A DNA stretch of 64,000 nucleotides, from assembly GCA_029948255.1 (NCBI GenBank), contig JALIZF010001917.1, forward strand, positions 1,420,261 to 1,484,260, written 5' to 3'. Numbering within the stretch: position 1 is the stretch's first letter; each line of letters starts with the position of its first letter. A model generated the notes under the pieces. It did not search any database and had not been told where the DNA came from. It saw only the letters and a program-made list of their open reading frames with translations. This DNA comes from Telmatactis stephensoni. Its lineage: Eukaryota; Cnidaria; Anthozoa; Actiniaria; Isophelliidae. This document shows, one piece after another, positions 13,101-27,200 of the stretch. The translations under genes and the position numbers were made by a program.

Positions 13101-15272
13101 GAAAAAGGAGCCAAGTTTATCTCTTTCAATGGTTCCCCAAAAGCCCTCATTCTAATCATCTTCTTCTGATGTTGTCAGAATTTGTCGTAATTTTGTGCAC
13201 TTTACATTTCTAAAACGCTGTCTCGGAAAAATGAAGCTAGTATGCACGAGATCGCGCGGAAACAATCGTGCGTCATCGTGCGCAATTTGTGTGCGCACTG
13301 AAAAACTATACGGAATTACCAAATTCCCGTAAAAGTAATTCATTAGGATTTAGTCCTTTCTTAGTCTTTTCTTCCTCATCGCTTTTAGCCCAAACCACTA
13401 AGGTTGCGAGCAAAACACTGTCAATTTTAATACGGTTTGGGTTCTCGAGCCTCCAGTAAATCGCCCAGCCAAAATAATGCGGTCGTTTATTTGGTCGCTT
13501 AAGGGATGTGGTCGCCCTACCAGAATCAACACTTTATGGAGTCTAAATTTTGGGTCATCAATTCACTCATCAATTCTCCATGAGATTGTGATAAATATTT
13601 AATCACGAGTGTTTCCTCAGCTTCATTATACCGTATTATAAAACATGTATCTGATATATGACACCAAAGTGTGGAACTCACATGGCGAGAAAAAGAATTA
13701 TCCGGCCAACGGGAGGTTAAGAACCAAAGAAAATGACAAACTCTCAGCTCTAAAAGTGATCGCGGTCGCTTACGAGACGTGTCGCCTATATGAGAGGTAC
13801 CAATAGACTTTTCTCCAAAATTAGCAAATTTGAAAAGTTCCTCTCTCTACGGATTTTCACTCGAATTTTCCACATTTTTGCACAGTTTCTCAGCGAGACA
13901 TACTCTTTAGGACCTTTAGTATTTCAGGGATCCGCTGTCTTACGTTGGAAAAAAATTCGGCCGCCATTTTGAACTGGTCGCACTAGAGGTGGTCGCTTAC
14001 GGGAAGTGGTTGCACGTGGAAGTTCGACCTCATTTTTGTTTCTAGAGGAATGTCACCCCCCCCCACACACACACACACACACACATACACTCCCAGCACC
14101 GCCACCCCCCCCCCCCCCCACACACACACACACACAATATCAAGAGACAAGACACAAATTATTTATACATACATAAATATATGTATAGAAACTTATATTA
14201 ATATATAATGGTAGTAATGGTATAAAAATAGAATTATTAACTCTTTTTTCAAGAATTGAGAAAATCCATTTTACATTTTTTTGCTATTCCAAAACCTAAC
14301 CAAATGTTATCTTTGTCTTCAAAAATACTGTTTGCTTTAGTTTCTTTAAAGCAACCTTTTCCTTATGACTTTCCCATCTTGCTATTATTATCGATGTACA
14401 AAATGAGCCAGTCTTGAAGATAAGGATGCAATGTCTTCATATTTTGAAGATACTGGCTAGCACACTCCAGAAAATGGAGCATTATATCATATGATACGTA
14501 TAACATAAATACTAATATAACAATCTTTCTGACTAGAGATATTAAGCAGTAGTTGATTCGGTAGCACTAAAGATCAACTAATATGGAGCATCATTACAGT
14601 ATTCACAGAAAGTAATTAGCTTGAATTAAGGTGGCACAACACACGTTTTCTGAGAAAATGGAAAAACGTTTAAAAATAGGAATTGTTAGAAGTATCCAAC
14701 AATTGCTTTATCTGTTATGAAAATGTATCAAATATTTCCACAAAAGGCTTTGGTAGAGATGAGAGAGATATTTCCCTAATTTGTTCGCTGTTAGAGGTTT
14801 ACAATAAAAAAATGTATAGAGGAAATCTACTAGAGAATAATTGTGTAGGTGGGACACACGCTGCAAGGTGGACATCCCTTAAGGTGGACACTTCCGAAAG
14901 GTGGGTGGACACCCATATAAGGCCTGGATCAATCAAATTTTTTTCTGTATCTAGACTCTGTAACGCTTCAGACATATCACTCAGATGGACAGGTACCTAC
15001 GATGAGTCGGTCCCAAATATGCCCAACTTAGAGGGAGTTGCCTGTATTTCATAATTAATTCACAACATACATCACACTTTTGACCTGTATGCAGGTTCTT
15101 CTTGACCGACAGTGAAGGAGGAAGAATACAAACAAGCAAGTAACAGAAGTAACAGACTCCTGACATAAAGTGTATGGTGAGTCCCACATACACATGACAC
15201 ATTAATTCTCCGTATAACTAACGTACGCACATAAACAAATCACTTCATAAAAAGACGGGAGAAAAGATCTCT
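4192..15272. other. Intergenic spacer without a supported gene
   Basis: About 11 kb of AT-rich sequence. A possible 5' UTR exon of the semaphorin-like gene could end at the donor-like site at 4842. Simple repeats include (TTTA)n near 9776-9795, (AAAT)n near 10606-10628, and C-run plus (CA)n blocks at 14058-14136. Around 13490-14020 the phrase GGTCGCTTA recurs several times, which suggests old dispersed repeats. Open frames here are short (at most about 120 codons), lack recognisable domains and lack a consistent exon structure. Confidence 0.6.
14058..14136. repeat. Poly-C and (CA)n microsatellites
   Basis: Two adjacent blocks each consist of a C run followed by CA dinucleotides. They lie in intergenic DNA beyond the 3' end of the RhoGAP gene. 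Confidence 0.95.
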
Positions 15273-18200
15273 CTACTTTCTCCTGTCCCTTACTGACTTA
15301 GTATTACCGGGGTGTGTCAGTAATGTTTTATGATGACTACCACGTGACGTTCCTTCCACTTGCTCATCAGGCGAATTGCGATGAGATAGATCAGCCTTTG
15401 ATAAGATTTCTTTAGTCTCTTCAGAGTTTTTCGCGCCAATTTCCTTTAAATTCGGTTCATTTTCATCTCCAAGGGAGCGCCTTCGCCTGCGTAAGGCCGC
15501 TCTTTGAGCAGCCGCCTTCTGCGCTTGTCCTGAGATGTCAGACCGCTGGCGCATCATTTTGAGATAACGTTCACTATGCATTTCTTCTAACAGGTCTGCG
15601 ATGTGTTGAGCATTTGTTTCTAGTTTATGAGCATGTTTCTCTCGTCCTGGTTCTTTATACGCACCAGCATGTCTTCCTCTTGAAGGAAGGATATCTCTAC
15701 GAGGAATGTCCCGTGGGAGTGACTTAGCTTTACTAGCAGTTTCCCGCCCCATAACCTTGGGCTGCACATAGCCTCTAGCAGCCATCGCAGCGTACTTTCC
15801 TGAAGGTTTTCGTTCTGTAGTTGCCGACTTGGACGACCTAGACAGATTAATGTTAACTTCAGAGCGCGAGTTTCTTGGACTTTCGTTCATTGAGTTACGA
15901 GGTGAAGCATCAGAAATCGAACTTCTGGGACTACCGTAGGAGTTTCTTGGACTTGGGGTTATTGTAAGGCTACTTTCTTCGGTTTTTGCTTTAACAATGG
16001 GTGAATCTTTATGTACAGTTTTTCGTGGTGGGCCTGACGGTGTACGGGCATTCCTTGTACTTCGACCTAAATCTTTCCTAAACGTAGCACTTGCTATCTT
16101 AAATTCCTTGAGAGCCACGGGCGTGGTGGTGTGAACTCGTCCTATTTTAGACTGTAATGGTACCGAATGACGTTCAGATCCTAATGAAGGATTACTGCCC
16201 TTTCGATTTGCATCAACATTGATAACAGTCTTAGTAGTTTCCGAAGACGGACGTCTCTCTAGACTACGCGGCGGAATTTGACTAGACAAACCTCTCTCTT
16301 CACTGGTCTTCTTTGGTTTGGATTCGATTTGAATCGACGTCCGAGTCTCACTTCCATCGATGGAAACTCGACGTTGCATTGGCTGCCTATTTTCGACCGA
16401 CGGTCTACGTTCCGACGCTGGTAGAGGTAGACTAGCAGTGCTACTATGATGATCGTCTGTCACGTGGTCATCGGCTGGACGTCGAATCCTAGTGTCAAAC
16501 GAAGCACGTCTGATACCACTTTTACTCGAGTCTTCTTTGTTGTCAGCTTTCTTTTGTCCATCAGGTTTATATGACTTATCGTAATCTAAGAGTATCCTTA
16601 ACTTCTCGTCAAATGTCTTGGACATGTGAAGTTGTAATTCATCTGCTTCTTCCTCACTTGACGACTCACTGCTCTCTGACTGAATTGTCGGTCTTCGCAA
16701 ACCTTCTGCCGTGTTTCTTCTTGCTCGAATATCCGAGCTTGATGGGCGTCGTTTTGCTACTTCTCCTCCACTACTTGTTACAGCTTTCCCTTGTACTATC
16801 GTTACAACAGTCTGACTCGATTCTGATGAAATCTTTTCGTTTCCCACAAGCTGCGCCGTCTGTGTGGTACTAGCATGTGTCGTGGTACTAGCATGTGTTG
16901 TGGTAGATGCATGTGTTGTGGTAGCAGCATGTGTTATGGAAGTAGCATGTGTTGTGGAAGTAGCATGTGGCGGTGTCAACGATGCTTTCCACCCACCACT
17001 AGCTGTCACTCTAGTAGCGTATCCACCAGAGTTCTTACGCCCCTCTGTGCTCTCAGTATGGGGTTGATGCAGTGAGTCTAGAGATGCTGTTTTACTACTT
17101 GGGGTGCTACTACTACGGCTAGTGTTACTACTACTCAAATGTTCATTACTACCAAATATCTCGTGTTCCGTGATCTTTTGTGGGTGTGACTCGTTAGTAG
17201 ATGATTCTTCTGACGTTTCAAGGTGTAGTAGTGGTGGTGGTGGACTCAATCCTGGACTACTGCTTTCAGACTGGCGTTTCTTTTCCATGGCTTTTTGATG
17301 TAGGCTCACTTTTAGTAATCTCAGTCTTGTCTCTTCACTTAACGAGGCAAATGACGGTTTGGACGTCTGACTGTCAGCATCGTGAAATCCTTCATGTTCA
17401 AATTTGGGCGGGGTCTCATTTTCAGGTGTTGGTGGTGCAAACGTTACAGAAACAGGCTCTGGTGGGTGCTCATTGGAAGGGCTAGAAGGAGCCTTCTGGG
17501 GACCAACTCTTCGATACGAGGGGGGAGGGGGACGGGCATATGAATAAGCCTTCAGCGATGACGTACCACGTACTCGTGTGTCGTCTACCACAGCGGCAAC
17601 GACTTGCGACATTGACCCTGTTGATAACGACGCTAAATCTGCGCTTGCTTTTGGTGCTAATTTTCGACGTTCTGTCGGTGAACCAGGGCAAGAGCCTGCA
17701 GTGACCCTTGAAGGACCTCTATCTAGGGTTGGGGATACGCTCTCGTCGGACGTGATACCATCAGGCGACGAACTGTCGTGAGAATCACTTTTATTTTTAC
17801 CACGGAACTTGGGAATGTGTAGGGATATGTGTGCCAAACCACCAGACTATTGAAAGAAAAAGAAAATACTTTAAACCCCCGCCAACGTGTCTACAGTGCA
17901 AAAACAAAACAGATGTACTAGTAAAACAATACTAATTTGTTTATATTCCGGATTTCCCAGTCTAAAGGGAGTTTTTGTTATCAAAATGCATTGTAGACGC
18001 GATGGCGGGGTTTTGGTAACAACAATTTTAGCACATTTTTGTGTATTCGATCATATCTATATGTTCACAAATAGAAAAACTGGGAAACAAAATTCCACGA
18101 TATTTCCATGTCGTTTTCATGACTTTGGGTGCAATTCTATGGCCTCAAAACTGTTACAAACGTTAACCAACAGGCTGGAGATTTTCGTGCTCAACATAAA

Positions 18201-21200
18201 ATTTCAAAATATCCTTTGTATCCTTAAACTAAAATCTAAAATTTGATAACATATCCATGACCCTTAGTACTTGTTCATATATTTCATGACTTCTCAAGGC
18301 GTGGAATTATAATTTTAAATTCATGATGTTTCATGAATTTCTATGAGTATATGAACCCTATATTAGTACGCAATTTGCGCAACATATTATTAATATCATA
18401 CCTTTGATTTCATGTTGCCATCGTCACCTGAGATTAAAAAAAATCGTCAGATTCAAGTCATCAATATACTGTACATACTTGGCACTAAACCGGTTGGTAT
18501 ACACCTAATCCAAAAAACGTTGTCGCAACAAGTCCACAGTGTATACTCCTAGACCGCAAAGGATTTTGGCAGTTTTTCTTTTAATTAATCTATTTACTAT
18601 TGTCTTTCCTTGTGTGAAGTTTCTTTAGTGAGCATTTTAAGCATCCCAGCAAGCGTTATGAGCAATAAAGCCTTTTGTATTCATGTTTCATGCAACCAAA
18701 ACATGCTATGATTACATTAATTACTAGAAAACTACCAAAATCCTTTGCAGTCTTGGAGTGTACATTGTGGACTTAATGCGACGTTTTTGAAATAGGCCGG
18801 TATATAAAAACATCTTACTCACCAAAGTTTCCTGCAGCCTGACCAAGAGAAGACAACACACTCATCGATACAAAATGTTCTTGTCCATCAGCTGGGACTG
18901 CTGGAGGCTGAAAAGACAATCATCATAACAGTATTTTAGTTTGGAACCCAGGCAATGAAGGGGTAATGGGAGGATAAAGTGCTGTGAAGACTTGAAGAAA
19001 ATATAAGAGTATTCGCGTTTTTCGTTTTTGAGATCACATTGCTGGGTTTCATCCACTCCTTTGGGAATTCAAAAGACAAAGAAGCAGTAGCCATGTTGGA
19101 TGAACAAAAAAAAAGCGCTAATGAGAAATCTTTTGTTGAAGTTCATCCAAGATGGCTGCCGTGACGTCATATGCAACCCGGCAATTGTCCCGATATGGCA
19201 TTAGGAAGAAACCGTTTGACACTATGGCTGAAAAACTACATAAAAAGAAAGGTATATATATCTATCTATGAATGAGTGAATGACGATGCAATACTGTAGT
19301 AGTATGTCACGGTGAGAAAGATGGTGTCTCCATCAGCAAAAGCGCTCTGTAAACCACAAATCAGATTAGTTCATACCTTACAAGGAGGTTCGTCTCCTTC
19401 ACCACTTTCTTCAAAGAACCATTCATTCTGAAGAAACATGATAAATATGAATTACCACCCAACTCTATTTCAGCAAGGCTGTTCGTTTGGCCGGTTAGCT
19501 ACATTTCTACAAACATTCCCACAGTCACTTCTCTGCACTGCCCATGGCTTACATCCTCTGCCTTCACCAGTTAGTACCCCCGCATTGCCCATGCCTTCAA
19601 GGCAATACCTCCCATAGCCACTTCCCCTTGAATTGGCTATGACTTAGATGCGCTACGTCCCCTGTCACTAGCATGAATACCTTAGGTTTGCTAACTCCAG
19701 AGCTACTACCACCGCAGTGCCCATGTCTCAGATCCTCTACGTCCCTACAGCCACCTCCTTTGCATTGCTCATGGCTTCAACCCAGTACATCCCCACGGCT
19801 ACCCCACGTCCCGACATTCACTAGTATGAATACGTTATGTCTGGTAACTAGTACCAATACTATACTTACATGAGTGAGTAGAGTTTCTACGATGCGACAT
19901 TGATCAGACATATCTTTCACCATGGAAATCATCGTATCTTCACCTGTTCGTACCAGGGTGGGGCCAAACACGATGGCTAAGTTACGAGCTTCCATCTGTA
20001 AACACAGATTAATGGTGAATATTTCGTGATGAACCTGAAAGCTCGGACACAAGGTGCAACAATTCCAGTAACATTTTCTGCAATATCGTGCGCAACACAG
20101 TTACACCTTGTGTCCACCCTGCAATGCTACGCGCAACACATTTGCACCGTGTGTCCACCCCTGCAATGTTACGCGCAACACAGTTACACCGTGTGTCCAC
20201 CCCTGCAATGTTGCGCGCAACACAGTTGCACCGTCTCCACCCCTGCAATGTTACGCACAACACAGTTGCATCGTGTGTCACCCCTGCAATACCACGCGCA
20301 ATGTTGCAGAAAACGTTGTAGAAGTAGAACTCGATCCTAATCGTGCAACTGTTGCGCGCAACATAGATTAAATCATCACTGATGTTTTACCTTATTCTTG
20401 TCCGCGTTATCAGAAATCCTTTTTAGATGAGCCAGTAGAAACTTCAGCGTTTCGAAGTTGTTTTCTGGTAAATCGTTGATCTGGTACAATATGAACAAAA
20501 TCAGTCAATGACTTCAGTAAAGACTGGACCAAGAACACTAGTGGGTAAAGATATGCTCACCAAACATTTTAGAGCCCACATTCGTTCTACAGGATCCTCT
20601 TTCTTGTTGGCTTCAATAAAGCCTTCATACAACTCTAAATAACAAGCAACAGAGTCACACTGAGTAATTTACTGCAAGCAAGGTGGTTCAGGTCGTGGAT
20701 AAGTAAAGGGGGGGGGGGGGGGGGGGGAAGGAAGAGCCAAATTCATATAGCCAAATATATCCACTATCATACGACCCGTATTTGGTCCCGCGTGCGCTCG
20801 TAAAAAACCTTTGGAAATAGTCACGTGATAGGGCATATGCGGATTTTCGAAGGTGTCCCGGAAAAACTCGTATCCTGACCTGGACCAGCGCGCGCGTCTA
20901 AAAATAGCAATAAAATGGTCAAAAACTGTCATGTATTAAAATGCTTATTGACTGAGTTAAATAAAATATTTGGCTCTTGTTCATTCGATCTGTATGGCCC
21001 TCGCTACGCTCGTTTCGTACTGTCATGCCTTTGAGCCAATGATTTTCCCATCGGATCCTCCCACTAAGTCTATAAGGACATATTCCTTCCCATTCTCACA
21101 TAGCCATTCCAACTTTACAATTCTACTTTGCCCTATTTTTCTATGGTAACATACCTGCCGTTACAAGTCCTTCAGGAAGCTTTCTTAAAAACTGCTTCAA

Positions 21201-24200
21201 TAAACTTGTAATGTTGTTAATATCGTGCCATTTCTAAAAGTGATTAAAAAATACAAACCTGTCAGCTTTTAAGAAACTTGCATATTACCCTTGTTCATAG
21301 CCTTCTTTTTAAGGGGATAAGGGAAAAGGCTACAGCAAAGGATAAGGGATAGTGAAAATAGAAAGCCGTTGAAAACAGCTAGCAAGGCAAACTTATTTCT
21401 CGGTTTCTTCCATTCCTACGGGCATCGAAACACAAAGAACTGGTAGCCATGATGAATGAACAAGCAACAGATACTAATGAGAAATCCTTTTCTATTGTTT
21501 ATCCAAGATGGCTGCCGTGACGTCACATGCAATCCAGCAGTACGCAATGGACTACTTTTTGGAATGAACTTTTTTGATACCATACAACAGCCAAGTAAGA
21601 CGCTTCGCCATGTTTGTTGATGGTATCACTGCTCTAACGAGGTACACTACTCACCTCTTCTTCGAAATTCACGTTCTCTGCTCCTTTGTTGTTGACTTCA
21701 TCTTGTAACAAAGACACTGCAGCTGAATTCCCAGGAACTCTGGATATGACGTAATATGGTAGATGTGACGTCAGTCATGACGTAATGAAATGACGTATTA
21801 GTCAATGACAGACCTACCTGTAAACACCAACACATTCAATTCCTTTCTTGTCCACGACTTCACAACAATGGTCCATAATCATGGGAACAGACTGAAAATT
21901 CAAAACGGTTGTAAAAACGTATTAGGTTTTAAAGCAACAACGTACTATTTTTGTAACTACAGAATGTTTATAACAATATCGTATTCTCAAATGAGAATAG
22001 CACATGAAGCGCTTTATCACACTAGCGTGCTGTCCATATGAGGTTGGTTACACAATGAACGTGGATCTGTCTAATATTGGGTGCACCCATGAGGTTGCTT
22101 AGCACAAGAAGGAAAAGATCCGCACGAGACGTAGCTGAGTGCTACTCTAAGAGGGTGTTTACACGGCACTAGGATCATCCTAGCACTAAGATCATCCTAG
22201 CAGGCGAATCATCCTACCTGCTATACATTTACTGCATTCTGTTTAGTAGGATGATCCTAGTACCCAAAGTGAAGACACAAATTTCCATGTAAACAGAATG
22301 CAGTAAATGTATAGCAGGTAGGATGATTCGCCTGCTAGAATGATCCTAGTGCCATGTAAACACCCCCAAACCTTCTTTAGTGCTTAGCAACCTCACACAT
22401 GCACCCAAAACTCGATACATCCACGCTAAGTGTACCAATCCTTAATTATCACAGATACGATATAACGAACGCTTTGATTGCATGTTATACCGTAGTTATG
22501 CTGAGGTTTGGAATCAGAGCGCGCATTGTCTGATGGTTCACCCTATAGGAATGTCTTGTGTTGAAATAATTCTAGAGAACCAGAAAACCGAGCAAATATA
22601 CAGGGGTGACTTCAACGATAATAACTTTGAAAGGCTGTCGTAAGATGATAGTGGTGGTGAAGGGAGTCAAGGCAACGATTTCCTCACCATATGTCGATGA
22701 ATTCCACAGACTAAATTACCTTATTAACTTTCGATGGTGGACACATTTCTAATGGAACACCAATGGAATGACCTGAAAGGGAAATAAAACACTGTCAGAT
22801 TACTTCTCTCTCTCTGGTTTGTGCACTACTAATCTGTAGAAAGAATGCCCCTGCCTACATTATATACTTCCAAGTGAGATGATGGTGATGATGATGATAA
22901 TAAAAAATAATAATTTTATTTAAAGAAGGTTTAACAACATTTACAAAATGCATCCAGTTTAGCTAGGCTAATCTTCCACTGGGCCTTCCATTACAGATGT
23001 AATGGTATTGCCTACACTACAACATTCCAAGTGAGATCGTCTAATAGTATTACCTTGAACATAGTTGACCATATTGGGAGAGTTTTTCTTGCGTTTCTTG
23101 CTACTTTTATGCCATTTATTAGTTTTACTGCCTTCATCTGAAATCAATCATTCATAATTCTAATCATAAAATCAATTGGATTCCTTATGAAGCTTTACTT
23201 CAAAAGGCATACAGTAACGAGCGCAACGTTTTGGCGGACCATGCAACGTTACTGCATCGTTAAGCGCAACGACGCGGCGTGCGCTCAAGCCATAAGATCT
23301 AGACAACAGATGACAGCACATCTATCTTTTATGAACCATCGCACAACTAAAGGTCTTCACAAAGAATCAAGTTTATAGTTCGTGATTTTTAAAGCTGCCA
23401 ACAGAGTATGCAACAGACAAACAACAGATTTTGTTGTTTTGGTTATTGCTATTACTATTATTGTTGTTGTTGTTGTTGTCGTTGTCGTTGCTGTTGTTGT
23501 CGTTGTCGTTGTTGTTGTCGTTGTTATTATTGTTGTTGTTGTAGCTGCTGCTGCTGTTGCTGTTGTTTCTATTGCAGTAAAATTGGAATACTACACAAAT
23601 CAAATACCTTTACTTTGATTCCCGGAAATGTTTTTGAATGAAAGGCTCTTCTTGAGATTGGAGAAATTGGGCATCTTAGCACTGCTGGGGGTAGTCGTTA
23701 GCTTATGACCAGATGAATGAGAGGTCCTGGAACAGACAATCAGTAACATAAGCTTGACTAGATTGGTGGGTTACAGGTGATAACATTTGGTAACACTAAC
23801 CCCGTAGATTCCTGCTCCACGTTCTTCCTTCTCCGTATAATAACACTTTGACTAGTAACGCCAGACTCCTGTAGACAGACAAATTTTCATGAGTATTAAA
23901 GGAGTGTTTACATGACACTAGGATCATCCTAGCAGGCGAATCATCCTACCTGCTATACATTTACTGCATTCTGCTTAGTAGAATGATCCTAGTACCCGAA
24001 GTGAAGACACAAATTTCCATGTAAACAGAATGCAGTAAAAGTATCGCAGGTAGGATGATTCGCCTGCTAGGATGATCCTAGTGTCATGTAAACATCCCCT
24101 AACACACTCCGTTATCAAGGCCACGTCTCTTTTTGCCTGCCCCTGGAGATCGCACGTAAACTTTGAAACATCCCCGTCATTACGACCATCCCGGTATTAC

Positions 24201-27200
24201 GACCATCCCGGTATTACGACCATACCGGTATTACGACCATACCGGTATTACAACCATACTGGACGGTATTGCGAACCATACTGAACGGTATTGCAACCAT
24301 ACTGAACGGTATTGCAACCATTACTGAACGGTATTGCAACCATACTGAACGGTATTGCAACCATACTGAACGGTATTGCAACCTTACTGAACGGTATTGC
24401 AACCATACTGAACGGTATTGCAACCATACTGCACGGTATTAGCAACCATACTGGACGTATTACGACCATCCCAGTATTACAACCATACCGGTATTACGAC
24501 CAATTCGTAGCTGGCCGTATGAACGGGATTCTAACAGGAAGCCCAACTGAGGAGCGAACACACCGACTCATGGAATCAGTCTAAACGGGATTCCAATGTG
24601 CAAATGAGTAACAAAAGTACTTACATCTTCGTCTGGGTTGTTGTTAGATTGTATCGCTTCGATCCATTTCATCATTGAAGAACGATCTTCGCACTAACAA
24701 GATACAAATACATTAAAATCAAACCATTGACCATTATGGGACCACTCTTCGTGTACAACAAAACGGTCGTTTCATAGACGAATCTGTTATCACCAATCAT
24801 CTTTCTAAAGCACGTACTGTCGTTCCTCTGCTTTATTGAATTAGTGTATCACTCTTGACTCAAGAGTTTCGTGGCACCAATTCCAGTCTTGCAGAAGCGA
24901 TTGTCACGAGTTGTCAACGCTAAAAAACAGTTGGTTTTGTACGAATAAAATTGGGTAGGGTACGATGTTTTACGTAAATGTAAATTCGTATCTTGATTGG
25001 TTGTATTTTCCGTATTGTAATCGCAACCCGTATCCGTACCGTAGGTTCCCCACTTATACGAAGTCTGCTCAAACTACGTATCCTGATTGGGTGTGTGTTT
25101 TACGTATCGTTACCGTATCCGTACCGTATGCCCGTACCGTAGGTTTTCCACTCATACGAAATCTGTTCTAGCTCGATGGCAATCCTGTTTGGGTGTATTT
25201 TACGTATCGTAACCGCATTCGTACCGTATGTCCGTACCGTTGGTTTCCCACTCATACGAAATCTGTTCTAGCTCGGTGGTAATCCTGTTTGGGTTTATTT
25301 TACGTATCGTAACCGTATTCGTACCGTCTGTCCGTACCGTTGGTTTCCCACTCATACGAAATCTGCTTTTTTCGGGCAGTAATACTGATTGGATGTATCT
25401 TACTTACGTATCGTATCCGTACACTGAACACTTACCTGAAATAGATACTCACAACCATTAAATGTCATGAGGCGAAAAACGTTTTTACGTTTGGTGTAGT
25501 CGTGTGCTATATCAACAATACTGGATTTAATGCTGATTGGTTGTTGCTCGTCTGCTCCATCGCCCTACGTAACACACAATAACGTTACTAAGTTGCGTTT
25601 CAACTTTTAAAACCGATAAAGACACCGATAAAGATGGCTAAACGAAAATCAGTGCGACAAACGCACAAATGCGCTACACGCAGCAAGTTTCTGTCCTAAA
25701 CTATAAAGCACAGTTAGTCCAATTTTCCCTCTTTCCTCTCTTCTGATCCAGATCCATTTTTTGTTTTCATTGTGCAAGGGGGAAGAAGGGGAGGGGGAAG
25801 CAGCGCCACCCACAAGAGAAGGATTGTAAGAGAAAGCAATATGAAATATCCAGGTGTAATGACAACTTACGTGATGCGCCGAATCTCTGTCTTTATGGAA
25901 ATATAATACATGACCGCGAAGTACGACGTACACAGCCTTCCATGAACGAACACTTGATCGCTGCAACAAAAAAGTTCTGATTAACAAACAAGATAAAAAC
26001 AAAATAGATATCAACTATAATCAATAATTTACAAATCGATTCCATTTTTAGTGCGTTTGTCCAATAGATGCACAGATGACGTCAAAATGTTGTGAGAGCG
26101 AAAAAGTAGGCCACTGTTGTTTTCACACCATTTGACGCGTTCAGTGCATTTTTTAGAGTACAGAACATGGAAAAATGGAATCTATTTGTTTTATATAATA
26201 TTCATTGAAACATTTCAACCAATCAGAGCGCGCGTAAGATTCAATGACGTCATCTATGCGTGCGTACTGTAATCACACACTGTTTTCGACCAATCAGAGC
26301 GCGTGTAATATAGGCAATTATTATATAAATGATCGTTGACGATAACGAAAGGAACTTTTCAAGATCGCTTCAGGAAAGGTCGAAAACGCGGTTTACCTGT
26401 CGGGCGAGGATAGCGGACACTCGTTGTAGCGAAAAATCTGCTCACGCTTAAGAAAGCACTTGGTGTTTTTAAACCATCATTTTCACGTTGTCAAACAAGC
26501 TACAATGTAGCACAGGCTCAATAAGCTGTAGTGTATGACCTTGAACAAAGGTTTCAATTCGAGGCTCATGGGCTAAACACGCTATGATGTAAGCCCCGTC
26601 GATCCTATCCCCTCACCACAGGTAACCCGTCTAACACAAAAACCTTTCCACGAATAAAGAATGCAAGTGTCTTGAATTGATAACAGCGGTCAAATTAAAA
26701 CACCTACATACCTTACCACCGTCACCAACAACCAGCTTTTTCCACAAAAACCCCTCTTTTATGACCTGAAATAAAATGATAAAATCTTTAAAATTGTACA
26801 TATTAATTAAATAAATGATAAAGTTCTTTTCCTGTACATACCTCCATTAACCCTGGCACTGAGTCATTAGGTTGTTCATCTTCTTCTTTCATCTCCTCTA
26901 AAGTCGCACGAGGAGTTGTTGACGACGAGGTTGCCATTAAATAAGATATTCGTCTTCCAACTCGAGGTGCATGAGTTTCGTCAATAGCAGTCTCGCTGTC
27001 TACAAAAATCTATAAAATGCACAAATACAAGATGATAAAGAACACAAGTAAAGCCACAATGTTACAATATGGATATTAATATTCATGGCGGATTTGATTC
27101 TGTAATGAGAGAATCAAGTGCCTACAACCATAAATTCAATATAAAGAGAGATCGCGAAAACCCAGCATCAAAACCACAGTTTTTAACTTCCCCACGCCAA

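Noticed and set aside
14683..15054. 123-codon plus-strand frame containing repeated GGTGGAC phrases
   Set aside because: The sequence looks like degenerate repeat; no domain and no splice evidence.
16571..17781. Plus-strand frames opposite the ARHGAP21 last exon
   Set aside because: They are antisense shadows of the 857-residue coding exon; no splice or domain evidence.
20009..20371. Open frames on both strands rich in Cys, His and Arg
   Set aside because: They are by-products of the 42-bp minisatellite between ARHGAP21 exons 20 and 21.
23373..23641. Poly-Val, poly-Cys and poly-Asn frames
   Set aside because: These are trinucleotide microsatellite translations; the true coding exon here is 23608-23726 on the minus strand.
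24214..24584. Several overlapping 70-90-codon frames with repeats such as NGIATIL, and a CRISPR-like periodic array
   Set aside because: The 21-bp unit is divisible by three, so all frames stay open. Units abut without unique spacers, and the host is an intron of an animal gene.
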